Source: Bacteroidota bacterium (GTDB lineage Bacteria; Bacteroidota; Bacteroidia; Bacteroidales; CAIXZF01). From it: a DNA stretch of 45,510 nucleotides. Made by a program: the position numbers and the translations under genes. The notes beneath the pieces were generated by a model. That model had not been told where the DNA came from. It worked only from the letters and a program-made list of their open reading frames with translations, and searched no databases. The stretch's first letter is position 1. Each line of letters starts with the position of its first letter. This document shows, in pieces, positions 8,217 through 17,550 of the stretch. The stretch lies in assembly GCA_022709385.1 (NCBI GenBank), contig JAKLIX010000024.1, positions 1-45,510 on the forward strand. Direction: 5' to 3'.

Positions 8217-9458
8217 ATGTCGAAATACGTTGAGAAGTGTTCTTTTTGCGGGCGTGCCAAGAGCGAGGTCAACATGCTGCTCACCGGCCTCGATGCCTTT
8301 ATCTGCGATCATTGTGTGGACCAGGCCCATGCCATCGTCAATGAAGAGCAACGCCACAAGAGAACTGCCGATCCCATCCTGGCCAATGAGCTGATGAAAC
8401 CGGTACAGATCAAGGAGTACCTGGATCAGTATGTCATCGGGCAGGATGAAGCCAAGAAGGTGCTTGCCGTTGCGGTTTACAACCATTATAAGCGGATCAT
8501 GCAGGCACCACAGGCGGAAAACGTCAACGATATCGATATTGAAAAGTCAAACATCATCCTCGTGGGGGAAACCGGGACAGGCAAAACCCTGCTTGCCAGG
8601 ACCATTGCCAGGATGCTGAAAGTACCCTTCTGCATCGCCGACGCCACCGTGCTGACAGAAGCCGGTTATGTGGGAGAAGACGTGGAGAATATCCTGGTCC
8701 GCCTGCTGCAGGTGGCCGATTACAATGTAGCTTCCGCCGAGAGGGGCATCGTGTTTATAGATGAAATAGATAAAATCTCCAGAAAATCGGACAATCCTTC
8801 CATCACCCGGGATGTTTCAGGCGAGGGGGTCCAACAGGCCCTGCTCAAACTCCTTGAAGGGAGCCTGGTGAATGTACCGCCCCAGGGTGGCAGGAAACAT
8901 CCTGAGCAGAAGTTCATCCAGATCAACACCCAGAACATCCTTTTTATTTCCGGAGGCGCATTCGACGGTATCGACAAGAAAATCGGGCAAAGGCTCAACA
9001 CCAGGGTCGTCGGATATACCGGAGTGAGCGAGCGGGATCACATCGACAGGGATAATTTGCTGCAGTATATCGCCCCGCAGGATCTGAAGGCTTACGGACT
9101 GATACCGGAACTGGTCGGACGTTTCCCGGTGATCACCTATCTGAATCCGCTCGACAGGGATGCGCTCAGACGTATCCTGACAGAGCCGAAAAACGCCCTT
9201 ACCAGGCAATTCATCCGGCTCTTTGAACTGGACAATGTCAAGTTGGCCTTTGATGAAGCCACCCTTGACTTCATTGTTGAAAAAGCCATTGAATTCAAAG
9301 TAGGTGCCAGGGGACTGAGAAGCATTCTGGAAGCCATCATGACCGATGCCATGTTCGAGATCCCATCCGATTCCGGCATCAGGGAATTTACCGTCAGTCC
9401 TGAATATGCCAGGGAAAAACTGCTGCATACCCGTGTCAGCCAGTTAAGAGTTGCATAA
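8217..9458 (+). CDS. clpX: ATP-dependent Clp protease ATPase subunit ClpX
   Basis: AAA+ unfoldase that feeds ClpP. The N-terminal zinc-binding domain has Cys8, Cys11, Cys30 and Cys33. Walker A is GETGTGKT (117-124), the pore loop is GYVG (150-153) and Walker B is IVFIDEID (178-185). A sensor-2 GARGLR motif lies in the C-terminal domain. Length (413 aa) is typical. It is co-transcribed with tig and clpP, so the cell makes chaperone and protease together. Confidence 0.98.
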   Translation: MSKYVEKCSFCGRAKSEVNMLLTGLDAFICDHCVDQAHAIVNEEQRHKRTADPILANELMKPVQIKEYLDQYVIGQDEAKKVLAVAVYNHYKRIMQAPQAENVNDIDIEKSNIILVGETGTGKTLLARTIARMLKVPFCIADATVLTEAGYVGEDVENILVRLLQVADYNVASAERGIVFIDEIDKISRKSDNPSITRDVSGEGVQQALLKLLEGSLVNVPPQGGRKHPEQKFIQINTQNILFISGGAFDGIDKKIGQRLNTRVVGYTGVSERDHIDRDNLLQYIAPQDLKAYGLIPELVGRFPVITYLNPLDRDALRRILTEPKNALTRQFIRLFELDNVKLAFDEATLDFIVEKAIEFKVGARGLRSILEAIMTDAMFEIPSDSGIREFTVSPEYAREKLLHTRVSQLRVA

Positions 9459-9493
9459 TAATTGCATACTCCCTGCAGTTTATTCCATTCCAA

Positions 9494-10075
9494 GTGAAAG
9501 CCATCCTGCTTACCGGACTGATGCTGCTCTGTTTGCTGCCCATTGCGCGGCCGCAGACTGACACTGTGCTGGTGCGTTACCTGGTGGAAGAAGGTGACAC
9601 CATGCCCGTGATGGATCTGGACGAAGTCAACATCGAGCTTCCTTTTCCATCCGTACATTCTGACGAGGTAAAGCGGCTGGCCAAGCTGGTGAGAATGGTG
9701 AAAAGGGTATATCCCTATGCCCGGCTGGCCGGTATCCGGTTCGGGGAGATGAAAACCCAGATTGAACAGGCATCCACGCGCCAGGAAAGGAAAAAGATCA
9801 TTGATGCGGTGGAAGACGAAATCAAGGACAAATACGGGGCTGAACTGAAAAAGCTCACCTTTTCCCAGGGAAAGATCCTGATCAAACTGATCGACAGGGA
9901 AACCGGCTTCAGCTCCTATGATGTCCTCAAGGATTTTAAAGGATCCTTCATGGCTTTCTTTTACCAGAATTTTGCACGTATCTGGGGATATAACCTGAGA
10001 ACAAAGTATGACCCCAAGGGAGAAGACCAGGATATTGAATTGATCGTCAAAATGATAGAGAAAGGTTACCTGTAG
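9494..10075 (+). CDS. DUF4294 family protein (probably secreted)
   Basis: A 193-residue protein with a GTG start and an N-terminal signal peptide (about residues 1-20, ending near ARPQ). The mature part is helical and charged (VKRVYPYARLAG, then long Lys/Glu-rich stretches) and ends in KMIEKGYL. This matches the Bacteroidota-specific DUF4294 family, whose function is unknown. It lies 35 bp after clpX and may be read from the same transcript. It ends 28 bp before a convergent gene, and no terminator hairpin is visible between them. Confidence 0.8.
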   Translation: MKAILLTGLMLLCLLPIARPQTDTVLVRYLVEEGDTMPVMDLDEVNIELPFPSVHSDEVKRLAKLVRMVKRVYPYARLAGIRFGEMKTQIEQASTRQERKKIIDAVEDEIKDKYGAELKKLTFSQGKILIKLIDRETGFSSYDVLKDFKGSFMAFFYQNFARIWGYNLRTKYDPKGEDQDIELIVKMIEKGYL

Positions 10076-10103
10076 TCAGCGCGGATCCCGCATTTTCGCA
10101 GGG

Positions 10104-11519
10104 CTACTTTCCTCTTCCCATGGCCACGATCATCACCGTATAGATCAGGATTTTAAAATCCATGGCCAGGGACATGTTTTCGATATACAGCAGGTCGTAG
10201 CGCAGGCGTTCGACCATTTGTTCCACGGTTTCCGCATAGCCGTATTTCACCTGTCCCCAGGAGGTGATGCCGGGTTTCACTTTGTGCAGCAAGCGGTAAT
10301 GAGGAGCCTGCTGAACGATGCGTTCGATAAAATACTGCCGTTCGGGCCTGGGTCCCACCAACGACATATCTCCTTTGAGCACGGAATAAAACTGGGGGAT
10401 CTCATCGATACGGACTTTACGAAGGAATTTCCCGAAGCGTGTGATCCGCGGATCGGATTTGGAAGACAGCATTGGCATTCCATTTTCTGCATCGGCCACC
10501 ATGGATCTGAATTTGTACATGGTAAACAACCTGCCGTGCAATCCCACTCTTTGCTGGGAGTAAATGACCGGTCCTCTGGAAGTGAGCATCACACCAAGGG
10601 CTGTAAAAAGGTAGAGTGGAGAAAGGATGATCATGGCAAGGATGGAAACCACCACATCGATGACTCTTTTCAGGGACATCTGCCAGCTTGGCATCAGGTC
10701 GGGAGAGATTTCGATGAGGGGAGCATGGAAGATAGCCGTCATCTTCACCGAACCGAGCAGATAATCCTTCATGCCGGGAATGATTTTGATCACCACTTCC
10801 GAATCTTCCAGCGCATTGATGATATTTTCCACTGTTTTGTGTTCGGAGGGCTCAACGGCGATAATCACTTCCTCCACGGCATGATTGCCCACAATGCTTC
10901 TCAGTTCCTTATAGTTACCGAGCCTCGGCACATGCTGTTCAATTTTATTATTGTTGCTTCCGTTGATGTCGACGAATCCGATAAACTTATTGCCCGAGAA
11001 AGTCGGCTGATTTTCGATTTCCTGGTAAATATTAAATGCATTTCCATTTGATCCGACAATGATGGTATTGAACCCTATCTTTCTGTGGTGGATTTTCCAG
11101 GCAGTGATTGAAGTAAGGATGAGCCGCGGAATATAGGTGAGCGTGAAATGCAGGGTAAACAGGACGAGGAACAACTGGTAATAGGAGCGGTAGTCAATGA
11201 TCAGATCGTCGAGGACCAGGACGAAGAACAGGATGATCACCCCGATCAGGGTGATCAGCAGGGTTTGTCCGAGTTCCCTGAGTCTGGCTTTTCTGTATAT
11301 CTGACGGTAGGTACCCATGATGACATACAATATCAACCAGAACAGAGGAACAATAAGGATTCCGAGCAGGAAGTTGGGATCTTCAAAGAACAGGCTGAAT
11401 TGTTCCCAGGATCCGGGTTCCACCGTGACTTTGCGGTAGCTGTAGAAGGCTCCCCAGGCACAGGCGGCTGAAAGGAAATCAGCGAGCACATATCGGAATA
11501 CCTGTAGGCGTTTATTCAT
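10104..11519 (-). CDS. Undecaprenyl-phosphate sugar phosphotransferase (WbaP/exopolysaccharide type)
   Basis: Polyprenyl glycosylphosphotransferase that moves a sugar-phosphate from a nucleotide sugar onto the lipid carrier, starting a surface polysaccharide repeat. The N-terminal half has four or five membrane helices and a CoA-binding-like domain (NTIIVGSNGNA). The C-terminal about 190 residues form the catalytic domain: a KRVIDVVVS membrane helix, RGPVIYSQQRVG, YKFRSM, RIDEIPQF and LVGPRPER. The start at 11519 (MNKRLQVF, 471 aa) sits 4 nt after the lipoprotein stop; a longer frame to 11582 would overlap that gene. No glycosyltransferase cluster adjoins it. Confidence 0.92.
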   Translation of the reverse strand: MNKRLQVFRYVLADFLSAACAWGAFYSYRKVTVEPGSWEQFSLFFEDPNFLLGILIVPLFWLILYVIMGTYRQIYRKARLRELGQTLLITLIGVIILFFVLVLDDLIIDYRSYYQLFLVLFTLHFTLTYIPRLILTSITAWKIHHRKIGFNTIIVGSNGNAFNIYQEIENQPTFSGNKFIGFVDINGSNNNKIEQHVPRLGNYKELRSIVGNHAVEEVIIAVEPSEHKTVENIINALEDSEVVIKIIPGMKDYLLGSVKMTAIFHAPLIEISPDLMPSWQMSLKRVIDVVVSILAMIILSPLYLFTALGVMLTSRGPVIYSQQRVGLHGRLFTMYKFRSMVADAENGMPMLSSKSDPRITRFGKFLRKVRIDEIPQFYSVLKGDMSLVGPRPERQYFIERIVQQAPHYRLLHKVKPGITSWGQVKYGYAETVEQMVERLRYDLLYIENMSLAMDFKILIYTVMIVAMGRGK

Positions 11520-11523
11520 GCGG

Positions 11524-12396
11524 TTATTCGAAATGTAAAACCTTGAAATTATCCACCAGAATAAAGGGAGCAGCCACATCATCCTCTTTCAGGGCACCGA
11601 GAAAAATCTTGAAGCGGGATGAAGAGGTCATTTCCTGCAACACGGGAGTCAGGTTGATATAGATTTTATTCCAGTTTTCACTGTGATTCAGTACCATGCA
11701 AGGTTGCTGAATGACCTGGTTATTGGATTCCCCGATCAGCCCGACGGTAAAACGGTTGTTATTGCGGTAATTCATTTCGAGGAACACATAGGCTCCGTTG
11801 GTGGGAAGGGTGTATGTATTCATGGTGGCTGCCTCGAAAAGGAGGGCACTGTCGCTCAGGTTGATCCTGCCGGAATAGGAACCTTCAAATACGGTTCCCT
11901 GCTCAGAACTCACCACGATCGCTGTATCGCTTTTTGCAGTTTTTTCGAAGGAACTGCCTCCGGCCTCAAAGTTTTCCATCCAGACGAATTTGATCCCATT
12001 GTAATAATTTACCTGCGGAGTAAAGCTGATCACCGAGTCAGGGGTCAGGCTGGCGGTCACGGAGAAGGGCTCATAAAAAGGATAGGCCACACGGGTACTG
12101 GCAATGCCATTCATTTTGACACCAGCGTATAATTTCAGATCCTGCAGGCCCTGCTTCAGGACTGGAAAGGTGGCCGGCAGCTGGAAAGCGCCGATCAGGT
12201 CGTTACCGGCATAGGCCCATACATCGGTAATCTTATGGGAAGCGGTACCCTGGGATTCGGCGGTGGTAAGCGTCATTGCCTCCACGCGGATATAAGCGGG
12301 AATCGTCTGATCTCCCTTGAATTTATCGCAGGAGGCCAACAATAAGAGGCTTGTCGGGATGATGAAGAATAAACGCTTCCGGTCGAATAAAATCAT
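11524..12396 (-). CDS. Hypothetical lipoprotein
   Basis: A 290-residue protein with a lipoprotein signal peptide: basic Arg/Lys start, hydrophobic stretch and lipobox LASC with Cys23. The mature part is beta-rich. A first region may be Ig- or carbohydrate-binding-like. A later region (FEAGGSSFEKT to ILVDNFKVLHFE) resembles the jelly-roll modules of Bacteroidota surface lipoproteins. The start at 12396 places the signal peptide at the N-terminus; the longer frame to 12468 would add 24 residues in front. It runs straight into the sugar transferase (4-nt gap), so the two are probably co-expressed. Function unknown. Confidence 0.75.
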   Translation of the reverse strand: MILFDRKRLFFIIPTSLLLLASCDKFKGDQTIPAYIRVEAMTLTTAESQGTASHKITDVWAYAGNDLIGAFQLPATFPVLKQGLQDLKLYAGVKMNGIASTRVAYPFYEPFSVTASLTPDSVISFTPQVNYYNGIKFVWMENFEAGGSSFEKTAKSDTAIVVSSEQGTVFEGSYSGRINLSDSALLFEAATMNTYTLPTNGAYVFLEMNYRNNNRFTVGLIGESNNQVIQQPCMVLNHSENWNKIYINLTPVLQEMTSSSRFKIFLGALKEDDVAAPFILVDNFKVLHFE

Positions 12397-12513
12397 GTGC
12401 TTGCTGTTTCCAGAAACGAAAGGAAAATTAAAACGGCTGGATTTGCCTCTTATTGCACATTCTTTCAAAAAGGGAAATTTTTCTTGTACGGATAATCATC
12501 CAATTGGTTACGA

Positions 12514-13482
12514 TCATCCGAGTTTCTCCAGAATCTGGTGTGCAATGTCCAGGGCATGGTAGCCATCCTGAATGGTAACGGCGGGCGTAGTATCGTGGAT
12601 AATGGAAGCTGCAAAGTATTCCAGTTCGGTTTGAATGGCATTGAGGGTCTGTATGGGCGGGTGTTCGATGCTGATCTGGCGCGACCCTTTGTCAGCGCCC
12701 AGATCGATGACGATGGCCAGGGGATCGGCCTGGGCGGGATCCACGTCCTGCATCCGGATGACTTCCACCTTTTTATCCAGGAAATCAACGGAAATATAGG
12801 CATTCCTTTGAAAGAACCTTGATTTCCGCATATTTTTCATTGAGATGCGGCTTGCCGTCAGGTTGGCCACACAGCCGTTTTCAAATTCCAGTCTGACGTT
12901 GGCGATATCAGGGGTATCGCTCACCACGGCGACACCGCTCGCACTGATTTTTTTAACGCCTGATTTAACCACGCTCAACACAATATCAATATCATGGATC
13001 ATCAGGTCCAGGATCACGGGCACATCAGTTCCCCTGGGATTGAACTGTGCAAGCCGGTGCGTTTCGATAAACATCGGCTGACCCAGGTAAGGCTGAACTG
13101 CCAGGAATGCCGGGTTAAAACGTTCCACATGCCCCACCTGAACCTTCACATTGGCTTCCCCGGCAATGGCTATCAGGGCTTTGGCCTCATCCGGCGTGGC
13201 AACCACCGGTTTTTCGATAAAAACATGACGCCCCTTTTTCAATGCGCGGCTTGCGCAATCGAAGTGAGCGATAGTCGGTGTAACGATATCTACGACATCC
13301 AGTTGACCGATGAGCTCGTCCATATCGGAAAAAGAAGGAATACCAAACTCCTTTTCAACAGTTTCGACTATGGACTGATCCGGATCGTGAAATCCGACAA
13401 GATGATAATCAGCAATATTTTTAATACATTTCAGGTGTATCTTACCAAGGTGTCCGGCTCCCAGCACGCCAATTTTCAACAT
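12514..13482 (-). CDS. Gfo/Idh/MocA family oxidoreductase
   Basis: NAD(P)-dependent sugar-type oxidoreductase of 322 residues. The Rossmann motif is GAGHLG (8-13), the EKP motif with the catalytic-region Lys is at 90-92, and the DLMIHDID segment (159-166) carries the likely catalytic His163. The C-terminal alpha/beta domain is complete. The start at 13482 places the dinucleotide motif at the usual position; the frame extends further upstream but without homology-like sequence. A TACTTTTG box lies at 13499-13506. Neighbouring sugar transferase genes suggest nucleotide-sugar metabolism, but the substrate is unknown. The 117-bp gap to the lipoprotein gene shows no clear promoter. Confidence 0.9.
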   Translation of the reverse strand: MLKIGVLGAGHLGKIHLKCIKNIADYHLVGFHDPDQSIVETVEKEFGIPSFSDMDELIGQLDVVDIVTPTIAHFDCASRALKKGRHVFIEKPVVATPDEAKALIAIAGEANVKVQVGHVERFNPAFLAVQPYLGQPMFIETHRLAQFNPRGTDVPVILDLMIHDIDIVLSVVKSGVKKISASGVAVVSDTPDIANVRLEFENGCVANLTASRISMKNMRKSRFFQRNAYISVDFLDKKVEVIRMQDVDPAQADPLAIVIDLGADKGSRQISIEHPPIQTLNAIQTELEYFAASIIHDTTPAVTIQDGYHALDIAHQILEKLG

Positions 13483-13498
13483 AGGTTTAATTTTTGTG

Positions 13499-13506
13499 CA
13501 AAAGTA
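13499..13506 (-). promoter_or_regulatory. -7 box (TACTTTTG) before the oxidoreductase
   Basis: Exact TAnnTTTG match on the minus strand, 16 nt upstream of the start at 13482. Confidence 0.45.
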
Positions 13507-13553
13507 AAATTTTTGACCTTGGCTGAAATGATTATTTTCGCCTCCGTAACAGG

Positions 13554-14213
13554 GTGGTCTACTTGGAAGACACATACAGACATAAGGGACTAAGGAAGAA
13601 GCTCGTTGAAACCCTTGTAAAGAAGGGAATCTGGGATGAGAATGTGCTGAAAGCCATTGAAAAGATACCAAGGCACTATTTTCTTGACAGTGGTTTCCTT
13701 GAATTTGCCTATGAAGACAAACCCTTCCCCATCGGGGCCGGGCAGACCATTTCACAGCCCTATACTGTTGCCTTCCAGACGCAGTTGCTGGACATCCGCA
13801 AGACTGAGAAGGTTCTGGAGATAGGCACCGGATCCGGTTACCAGGCTTGTGTACTTTCGGAGATGGGGGCAAGGGTTTTCAGCATCGAACGGCAGAAAAG
13901 TCTCTATCAGAAAGCAAAATCCTTCATTCCGACGCTCCGCTACCCGGTGAAGCTCTTTTTTGGTGACGGCTACAATGGATTGCCGGCTTTTGCCCCTTTC
14001 GACAAGATACTGATCACTGCAGCAGCTCCATTTATTCCGGAAGCGCTCAAGGAACAGTTAAAAACGGGAGGCAGGATTGTGGCACCGGTTGGTAAGGGAG
14101 ATATCCAGGTGATGGTATCTCTGGTCAAGAAATCGGAAGACATTTTTGAGACCACCGAACACGGTCATTTCAGGTTTGTTCCCCTGCTGGAGGACAAGGC
14201 AGAGGATCATTAA
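13554..14213 (+). CDS. pcm: Protein-L-isoaspartate O-methyltransferase
   Basis: SAM-dependent enzyme that methylates isoaspartyl residues for repair of aged proteins. Visible are the GAGQTISQPY substrate/SAM loop (61-70) and motif I VLEIGTGSGYQ (87-97). The frame starts with GTG at 13554, but a TTG at 13563 gives MEDTYRHKG, which fits the usual N-terminus of this family better, so the true start may be three codons later. Length is normal. The stop overlaps the stop of the convergent TonB receptor by four bases. Confidence 0.93.
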   Translation: MVYLEDTYRHKGLRKKLVETLVKKGIWDENVLKAIEKIPRHYFLDSGFLEFAYEDKPFPIGAGQTISQPYTVAFQTQLLDIRKTEKVLEIGTGSGYQACVLSEMGARVFSIERQKSLYQKAKSFIPTLRYPVKLFFGDGYNGLPAFAPFDKILITAAAPFIPEALKEQLKTGGRIVAPVGKGDIQVMVSLVKKSEDIFETTEHGHFRFVPLLEDKAEDH

Positions 14214-16612
14214 AGTTCTACCATGATCCCGATGGTCGGCAGGATGGTTCCGCTGTCGTTCTTTACCGCACGCAGGCGGTATCTTTCAACACCCTGCGGA
14301 TCAATATAGATATCCGGAAGGCCGTCAGCACCATAGTTCACGAAAAAATCCGGCTGGACCGCTTTGAAGTTGTACAGGTTCTGCACATCCATATACAGCA
14401 TGAGCGACCACTTTGAAAAGTACCATGCCTTGTCGATCCTGATATCGAGCTGGTGAAAAGCCGGGAGACGCATCGCATTGAACCTGCCATAATCCAGGTA
14501 GGCCTGCCCGCTTGCATCCCATGCCGCCACGATGGAAGAGGTTTCAAGGTCATAGGGGGTATAGGGAGTTCCACCCACATAACGCCATTTCATCCCGACA
14601 TTCCAGTTATGCTTCAGGGGTTTGAAAAGGGTAACATTGAAGAGCAATTTATTGTCCCAGTTGGAAGGCAGATAATCCCCCGAAACATTGGTAAACTCGC
14701 TCCTGACCAGGGTCAGCGAAGCAAGGACATTCCATCCGTATAAATCCTTGTCCCTGAACAACATCTCCATCCCATAAGTCCGGCCCCGGGAGGAAGAGAA
14801 CACGGCCTCATCACCATACACCCCGTAATCAGCCCCTTTGCTCGCGAGTGATATGGAATCGTTCACTGATAAAGGATAACGTTTATACACCTTATAAAAA
14901 CCTTCGAGGGTAATGCGGGTATCGGGATCAGGCCTGAACTCCACGCCAGCCACATGATGATCGGCAGTGAGGTAACGGATTCCGTTAAGGCGATTGACAA
15001 GAACACCGTCATTATTCCTGTAACCGAGGGAAGTATAGGGAGGAAGCTGGAAGTACCGGCCGGTATTCATGTTCAGGTACCATTGTTCGCTGAGCTGCAA
15101 GGATGCTGAAACCCTGGGACTGAGCTGATCAAGGGGATTCTCCATCACAACGGAATAGGTATTGGCATCCGTACGCAGTCCGGCGGAAAGTGCCAGGCGG
15201 TTATTCCAGACCGATCTGCTGACCTGGGTAAAGGTGCCCCATTTCCAGAATTCGATTGAGGACTCAAAATCCCTGGTAAACAGTTGATTTTGTTGGAAAG
15301 TGCGTTGATAAGTACTTGCAAAGTATTTGGCCTGTTCGAATTGCAGGCCATAGGCAACTTTCCATTCTCCATACTGCCTGCCGGCTTCGTAGCGGAATTT
15401 GTTCTCAATTTCCTGAGATTCGTAATCTATCGTTTTATTTTCAGGGATTTCCACATTGTTTAAATACTTATACGCCCGGTTGTCGAGCATATTTCTGCTG
15501 AGCACCCAGGTATCCGATCCTTTCTGGCGGAAATGGCGCCAAACCCCGCCTATGGTATAGCTCCACTGGAGGTTCTCGGGCAGGAAGCCGAGGATGTAGC
15601 GTTGTGATTCATCAGGATTTTTCAGTCCCGTATTCAGTCTGGATTCATCGAGGCTTCCCAGGCTGATCAGGGTGAACTGGTTCTTTTGATCAGGGCTCCA
15701 CTTCAGCTTCATCTGGTAATCGTTGTATGTGGGGAGGAATGGAAGCCCCAGGGCATCGAAAAGGAACTGAAGGTAGGATCTTCTAACCGAGAACAAGAGG
15801 TTTGAAGAAGGGCTCAGCGGACCTTCGGAGGTGAGGGCCAGGTCTGTGGCACCCACGGAGGCTCTGAAGTTCCACTGCTCCTGGTTTCCATCCACCTGGC
15901 GGAACTCCATGACAGAACTGAGGGCATTGCCACGTCCCGCCGGAAAAGCGCCCGCATAAAAATCGACCTCCCTGATAAAGTCGGCGTTGATGATCCCGAC
16001 CGGTCCCCCCGAAGCGCCCTGCGTGGCAAAATGATTGATGTTGGGTATTTCCACACCATCCAGATAAAAACGGTTTTCAGCGGGTCCCCCTCCCCTGACA
16101 ATGATGTCGTTGCGGTAAGCCGGTGTGCTTGCAACACCCGGCAGGTTCTGAATTACCCTGGAAATGTCGCGGTTGGCTCCCGGGCTCCTTTCAATTTCCT
16201 GAATACTGAGTGTTTGCAGCGAAACCGGACTTTCGATCCGCCTTACAAATGGCGTGGCTCTGATCTCCACTGCCTTCAGCTTCACTGATATTTCCTGCAT
16301 CGGGAGCATGATGGTGGCAGGGTGTGCCGGCGTGACAAGAAAATCAGCCGAAACATATTTTTCAAATCCAATGTAGGTCGCGATCAGCCGGTGATATCCA
16401 GGTTCAACTCCCGCAATAGTGAAATTCCCGTTTATGTCGGTGGCAGCACCTTGTGAAGGCTGATCGTACAATACCACATTGGCAAAGGGAATGGGTTCGT
16501 TTGTGGCGGCGTTGAAGACCTTACCCTTCACATTACCTTTCTGTGCCTGAATGCTTCCTGCAAAGAAAAAGAAGATCAGCAGAATATATAGGTTTTTGTA
16601 TTTCATAAGCAT
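14210..16612 (-). CDS. TonB-dependent receptor with carboxypeptidase-regulatory-like domain
   Basis: An 800-residue outer-membrane receptor. After a signal peptide (1-24) comes a carboxypeptidase-D-regulatory-like beta-sandwich (about 26-112, GKVFNAATNEPIPFANVVL). The plug follows (about 115-235, with RGGGPAENRFYLDGVEIPNINHF), then the beta-barrel. This resembles the FecA-like receptors of Bacteroidota that lack a SusD partner, and no susD is present here. It is the last gene of a minus-strand run (DHOD-like, GT2, miaA), 29 bp after miaA. The start may instead be the second ATG (16606). Substrate unknown. Confidence 0.9.
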   Translation of the reverse strand: MLMKYKNLYILLIFFFFAGSIQAQKGNVKGKVFNAATNEPIPFANVVLYDQPSQGAATDINGNFTIAGVEPGYHRLIATYIGFEKYVSADFLVTPAHPATIMLPMQEISVKLKAVEIRATPFVRRIESPVSLQTLSIQEIERSPGANRDISRVIQNLPGVASTPAYRNDIIVRGGGPAENRFYLDGVEIPNINHFATQGASGGPVGIINADFIREVDFYAGAFPAGRGNALSSVMEFRQVDGNQEQWNFRASVGATDLALTSEGPLSPSSNLLFSVRRSYLQFLFDALGLPFLPTYNDYQMKLKWSPDQKNQFTLISLGSLDESRLNTGLKNPDESQRYILGFLPENLQWSYTIGGVWRHFRQKGSDTWVLSRNMLDNRAYKYLNNVEIPENKTIDYESQEIENKFRYEAGRQYGEWKVAYGLQFEQAKYFASTYQRTFQQNQLFTRDFESSIEFWKWGTFTQVSRSVWNNRLALSAGLRTDANTYSVVMENPLDQLSPRVSASLQLSEQWYLNMNTGRYFQLPPYTSLGYRNNDGVLVNRLNGIRYLTADHHVAGVEFRPDPDTRITLEGFYKVYKRYPLSVNDSISLASKGADYGVYGDEAVFSSSRGRTYGMEMLFRDKDLYGWNVLASLTLVRSEFTNVSGDYLPSNWDNKLLFNVTLFKPLKHNWNVGMKWRYVGGTPYTPYDLETSSIVAAWDASGQAYLDYGRFNAMRLPAFHQLDIRIDKAWYFSKWSLMLYMDVQNLYNFKAVQPDFFVNYGADGLPDIYIDPQGVERYRLRAVKNDSGTILPTIGIMVEL

Positions 16613-16641
16613 AGGTAAAATTGCTTATGATTAAACACGCC

Positions 16642-17550
16642 TCAACGGATCTTGTTTAATTTTTCATTTATAATATTCAACTTTTGATCAAGGCTAAGGT
16701 TCCCGTCTAACCAGTTTATGGAAATGCCTCTCCTTTCCATCCCCCTGAACCAGGTCATCTGCCTTTTGGCAAAGCGGTGTATGGCAGTGTTTAAACCGTC
16801 GAACATTTCCTGCCAGCTGATTTTTCCGGTGGCATACAAAGTCAGCCACCGGTATTCCAGGCCATAAGCCATGAACTGTTTGCCGGATACTCCCTTCTCA
16901 AGCAATCCCTTCACTTCTTCTGCCATTCCTTCCGCGAGCCGTTGTTTCAGCCTTCTGGTAATCCGTTCGCGTAACTGCTCCCTGGGAAACTGGATGCCGA
17001 AATTCACCGACGGGATAGCATGGGTTTGCATGGGGAGTTGATGTTCCATATAATAAAGCCTTTTCTCGATGGCCGATATCGTTCTGGCCCTTTCGTTCAG
17101 GTCGGAGGTGGCATGTACCGGGCCCAGGCCACGGAGTTTTTCTCTGAGTTCATCATCGCTTAGCCTGGCTAAATCATCTCTAAGTGAATGATTTATAGGA
17201 ACATCAACTACATTAAATCCTCTCAGCACTGCTTCGATATACATGCCGCTGCCACCGCATAGGATCGCCCTTCTGCCTTCGCGGTCAATCCTTTCGTAAA
17301 TCTTTCTGAAATCAGAGAGATAACGGTGCAGGTTATATTCTTCCCCGGCCTCACAGATATCGATCAGGTGGGTTGGAATTTTCATACCATATATAATATA
17401 TTCCCCCAGGTCTTTTCCAGTCCCCAAATCCATGCCCCGGTACACCTGCCGGGAATCGCCGCTGATGATCTCTGCGCCCAGTTCATACGCCAAACGGGCA
17501 GCCAGGGTGGTTTTACCGGTGGCGGTAGGTCCAAGAATGCTAATCAGCAT
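16642..17550 (-). CDS. miaA: tRNA dimethylallyltransferase
   Basis: Transfers a dimethylallyl group to A37 of tRNAs reading UNN codons. Motifs: P-loop GPTATGKT (7-14), SGDSRQVYRGMDLGTGK (30-46), and the DSR and GGSGMY segments of the family. The 302-residue length is typical. The start overlaps the end of the upstream glycosyltransferase by seven bases, so translation is probably coupled. mtaB, which modifies A37 in other tRNAs, lies elsewhere in this window. Confidence 0.97.
   Translation of the reverse strand: MLISILGPTATGKTTLAARLAYELGAEIISGDSRQVYRGMDLGTGKDLGEYIIYGMKIPTHLIDICEAGEEYNLHRYLSDFRKIYERIDREGRRAILCGGSGMYIEAVLRGFNVVDVPINHSLRDDLARLSDDELREKLRGLGPVHATSDLNERARTISAIEKRLYYMEHQLPMQTHAIPSVNFGIQFPREQLRERITRRLKQRLAEGMAEEVKGLLEKGVSGKQFMAYGLEYRWLTLYATGKISWQEMFDGLNTAIHRFAKRQMTWFRGMERRGISINWLDGNLSLDQKLNIINEKLNKIR

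Noticed and set aside
13483..13872. N-terminal extension of the oxidoreductase over pcm
   Set aside because: It would place about 130 unrelated residues before the Rossmann motif and overlap the divergent pcm gene and both promoters.
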